NCBI GenBank assembly: GCA_024760905.1
Contig: CM045737.1
Coordinates: 12,787,226 to 12,851,225, forward strand
Source of the DNA: Plotosus lineatus
Taxonomy: Eukaryota; Chordata; Actinopteri; Siluriformes; Plotosidae
DNA: 64,000 nucleotides
Direction of reading: 5' to 3'
Both the position numbers and the translations under genes were made by a program. The notes under the pieces were generated by a model that made no database searches, had not been told where the DNA came from, and saw nothing but the letters and a program-made list of their open reading frames with translations. Below, one piece after another: positions 21,890 through 64,000 of the stretch (its first letter is position 1; each line of letters begins with the position of its first letter).

Positions 21890-22039
21890 TCCTTCACTCT
21901 CTCACCCGTGACGCTGCGAGTCGGCCGTGACAGGAGGGCAGCAGCGCGGACTGTAAACATGGCGGCGTGCACAGAGCCACAAGCCTGCGCCGCTGGTCGC
22001 CTCCTTTACTGAAGCCTGTAGAGTCGAGACAGCTGAGTC
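21890..22039 (+). promoter_or_regulatory. USP24 GC-rich promoter / 5' leader with YY1-type element
   Basis: GC- and CpG-rich compared with its surroundings. AAACATGGCGGCG at 21955-21967 fits the YY1 AANATGGCG consensus, which in vertebrate TATA-less promoters often sits at or just after the start site. No TATA box was seen. The transcription start is not known from sequence. Confidence 0.5.
21959..22012 (+). CDS. Upstream ORF in USP24 leader, 17 codons
   Basis: ATG in AAACATGG (A at -3, G at +4), peptide MAACTEPQACAAGRLLY, stop TGA at 22010-22012. It is in the same frame as USP24 and ends 27 nt before the main ATG. It is translated only if transcription starts upstream of 21959. Within the YY1 motif the ATG may instead be part of the core promoter. 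Confidence 0.35.
   Translation: MAACTEPQACAAGRLLY

Positions 22040-64000
<41,961 letters not shown>

Overview
This is nuclear DNA from a bony fish, most likely a teleost. Two vertebrate genes are recognisable by protein sequence and splice structure, and almost everything else is transposable-element sequence of types common in ray-finned fish: Tc1 elements with IR/DR-like ends, RTE-like and other non-LTR LINEs, two abundant tRNA-derived SINE families, hAT and pogo/Tigger-like DNA transposons, and many CA, AT and AAT microsatellites. The order within fishes cannot be fixed from the sequence alone.

Gene layout. BLOC1S2 (BLOC-1/BORC subunit 2) lies complete on the minus strand in five coding exons between 19948 and 6396, and every splice junction could be placed (177 codons plus stop). 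USP24 (ubiquitin-specific protease 24) lies on the plus strand: coding exon 1 at 22040-22330, then a 40.1 kb first intron, then exons 2-4 at 62460-63078. The window ends inside intron 4. The two start codons are about 2.1 kb apart and divergent. The BLOC1S2 start is closely preceded by a perfect GTCACGTGAC (CLEAR-type) palindrome and an M-box-like site. The USP24 leader carries a YY1-type element whose ATG also opens a short upstream ORF.

Region by region. 1-6395: the 3' flank and probable 3' UTR of BLOC1S2, with SINEs, an RTE tail, a LINE split by an hAT element, and a deleted RTE copy. 6396-19948: BLOC1S2, with intron 2 (9.1 kb) holding a Tigger-like element, two LINE pieces and an hAT element split by a Tc1 copy, and intron 1 holding a 215 bp near-perfect palindrome, SINEs and an RTE 3' end. 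19949-22039: intergenic promoters separated by SINEs and a microsatellite. 22331-62459: USP24 intron 1, a dense nest of repeats including a three-level nest at 29185-31240, a nested pair at 27179-28684, an hAT inside a SINE at 40504-41590, a 5'-truncated RTE LINE at 55452-57905 and a second Tc1 copy. 62460-64000: USP24 exons 2-4 and microsatellite-rich introns.

No new multi-gene system was found. The strongest leads are: (1) MiT/TFE-type sites at BLOC1S2, a gene of lysosome and melanosome biology; (2) one SINE head carried on two different tails, one of them shared with the RTE LINE seen intact here; (3) short, internally deleted RTE copies, one bounded by an exact 18 bp target duplication; (4) a shared insertion point in two copies of one hAT element; (5) the 215 bp palindrome; and (6) CA/GT repeats next to two USP24 donor sites.
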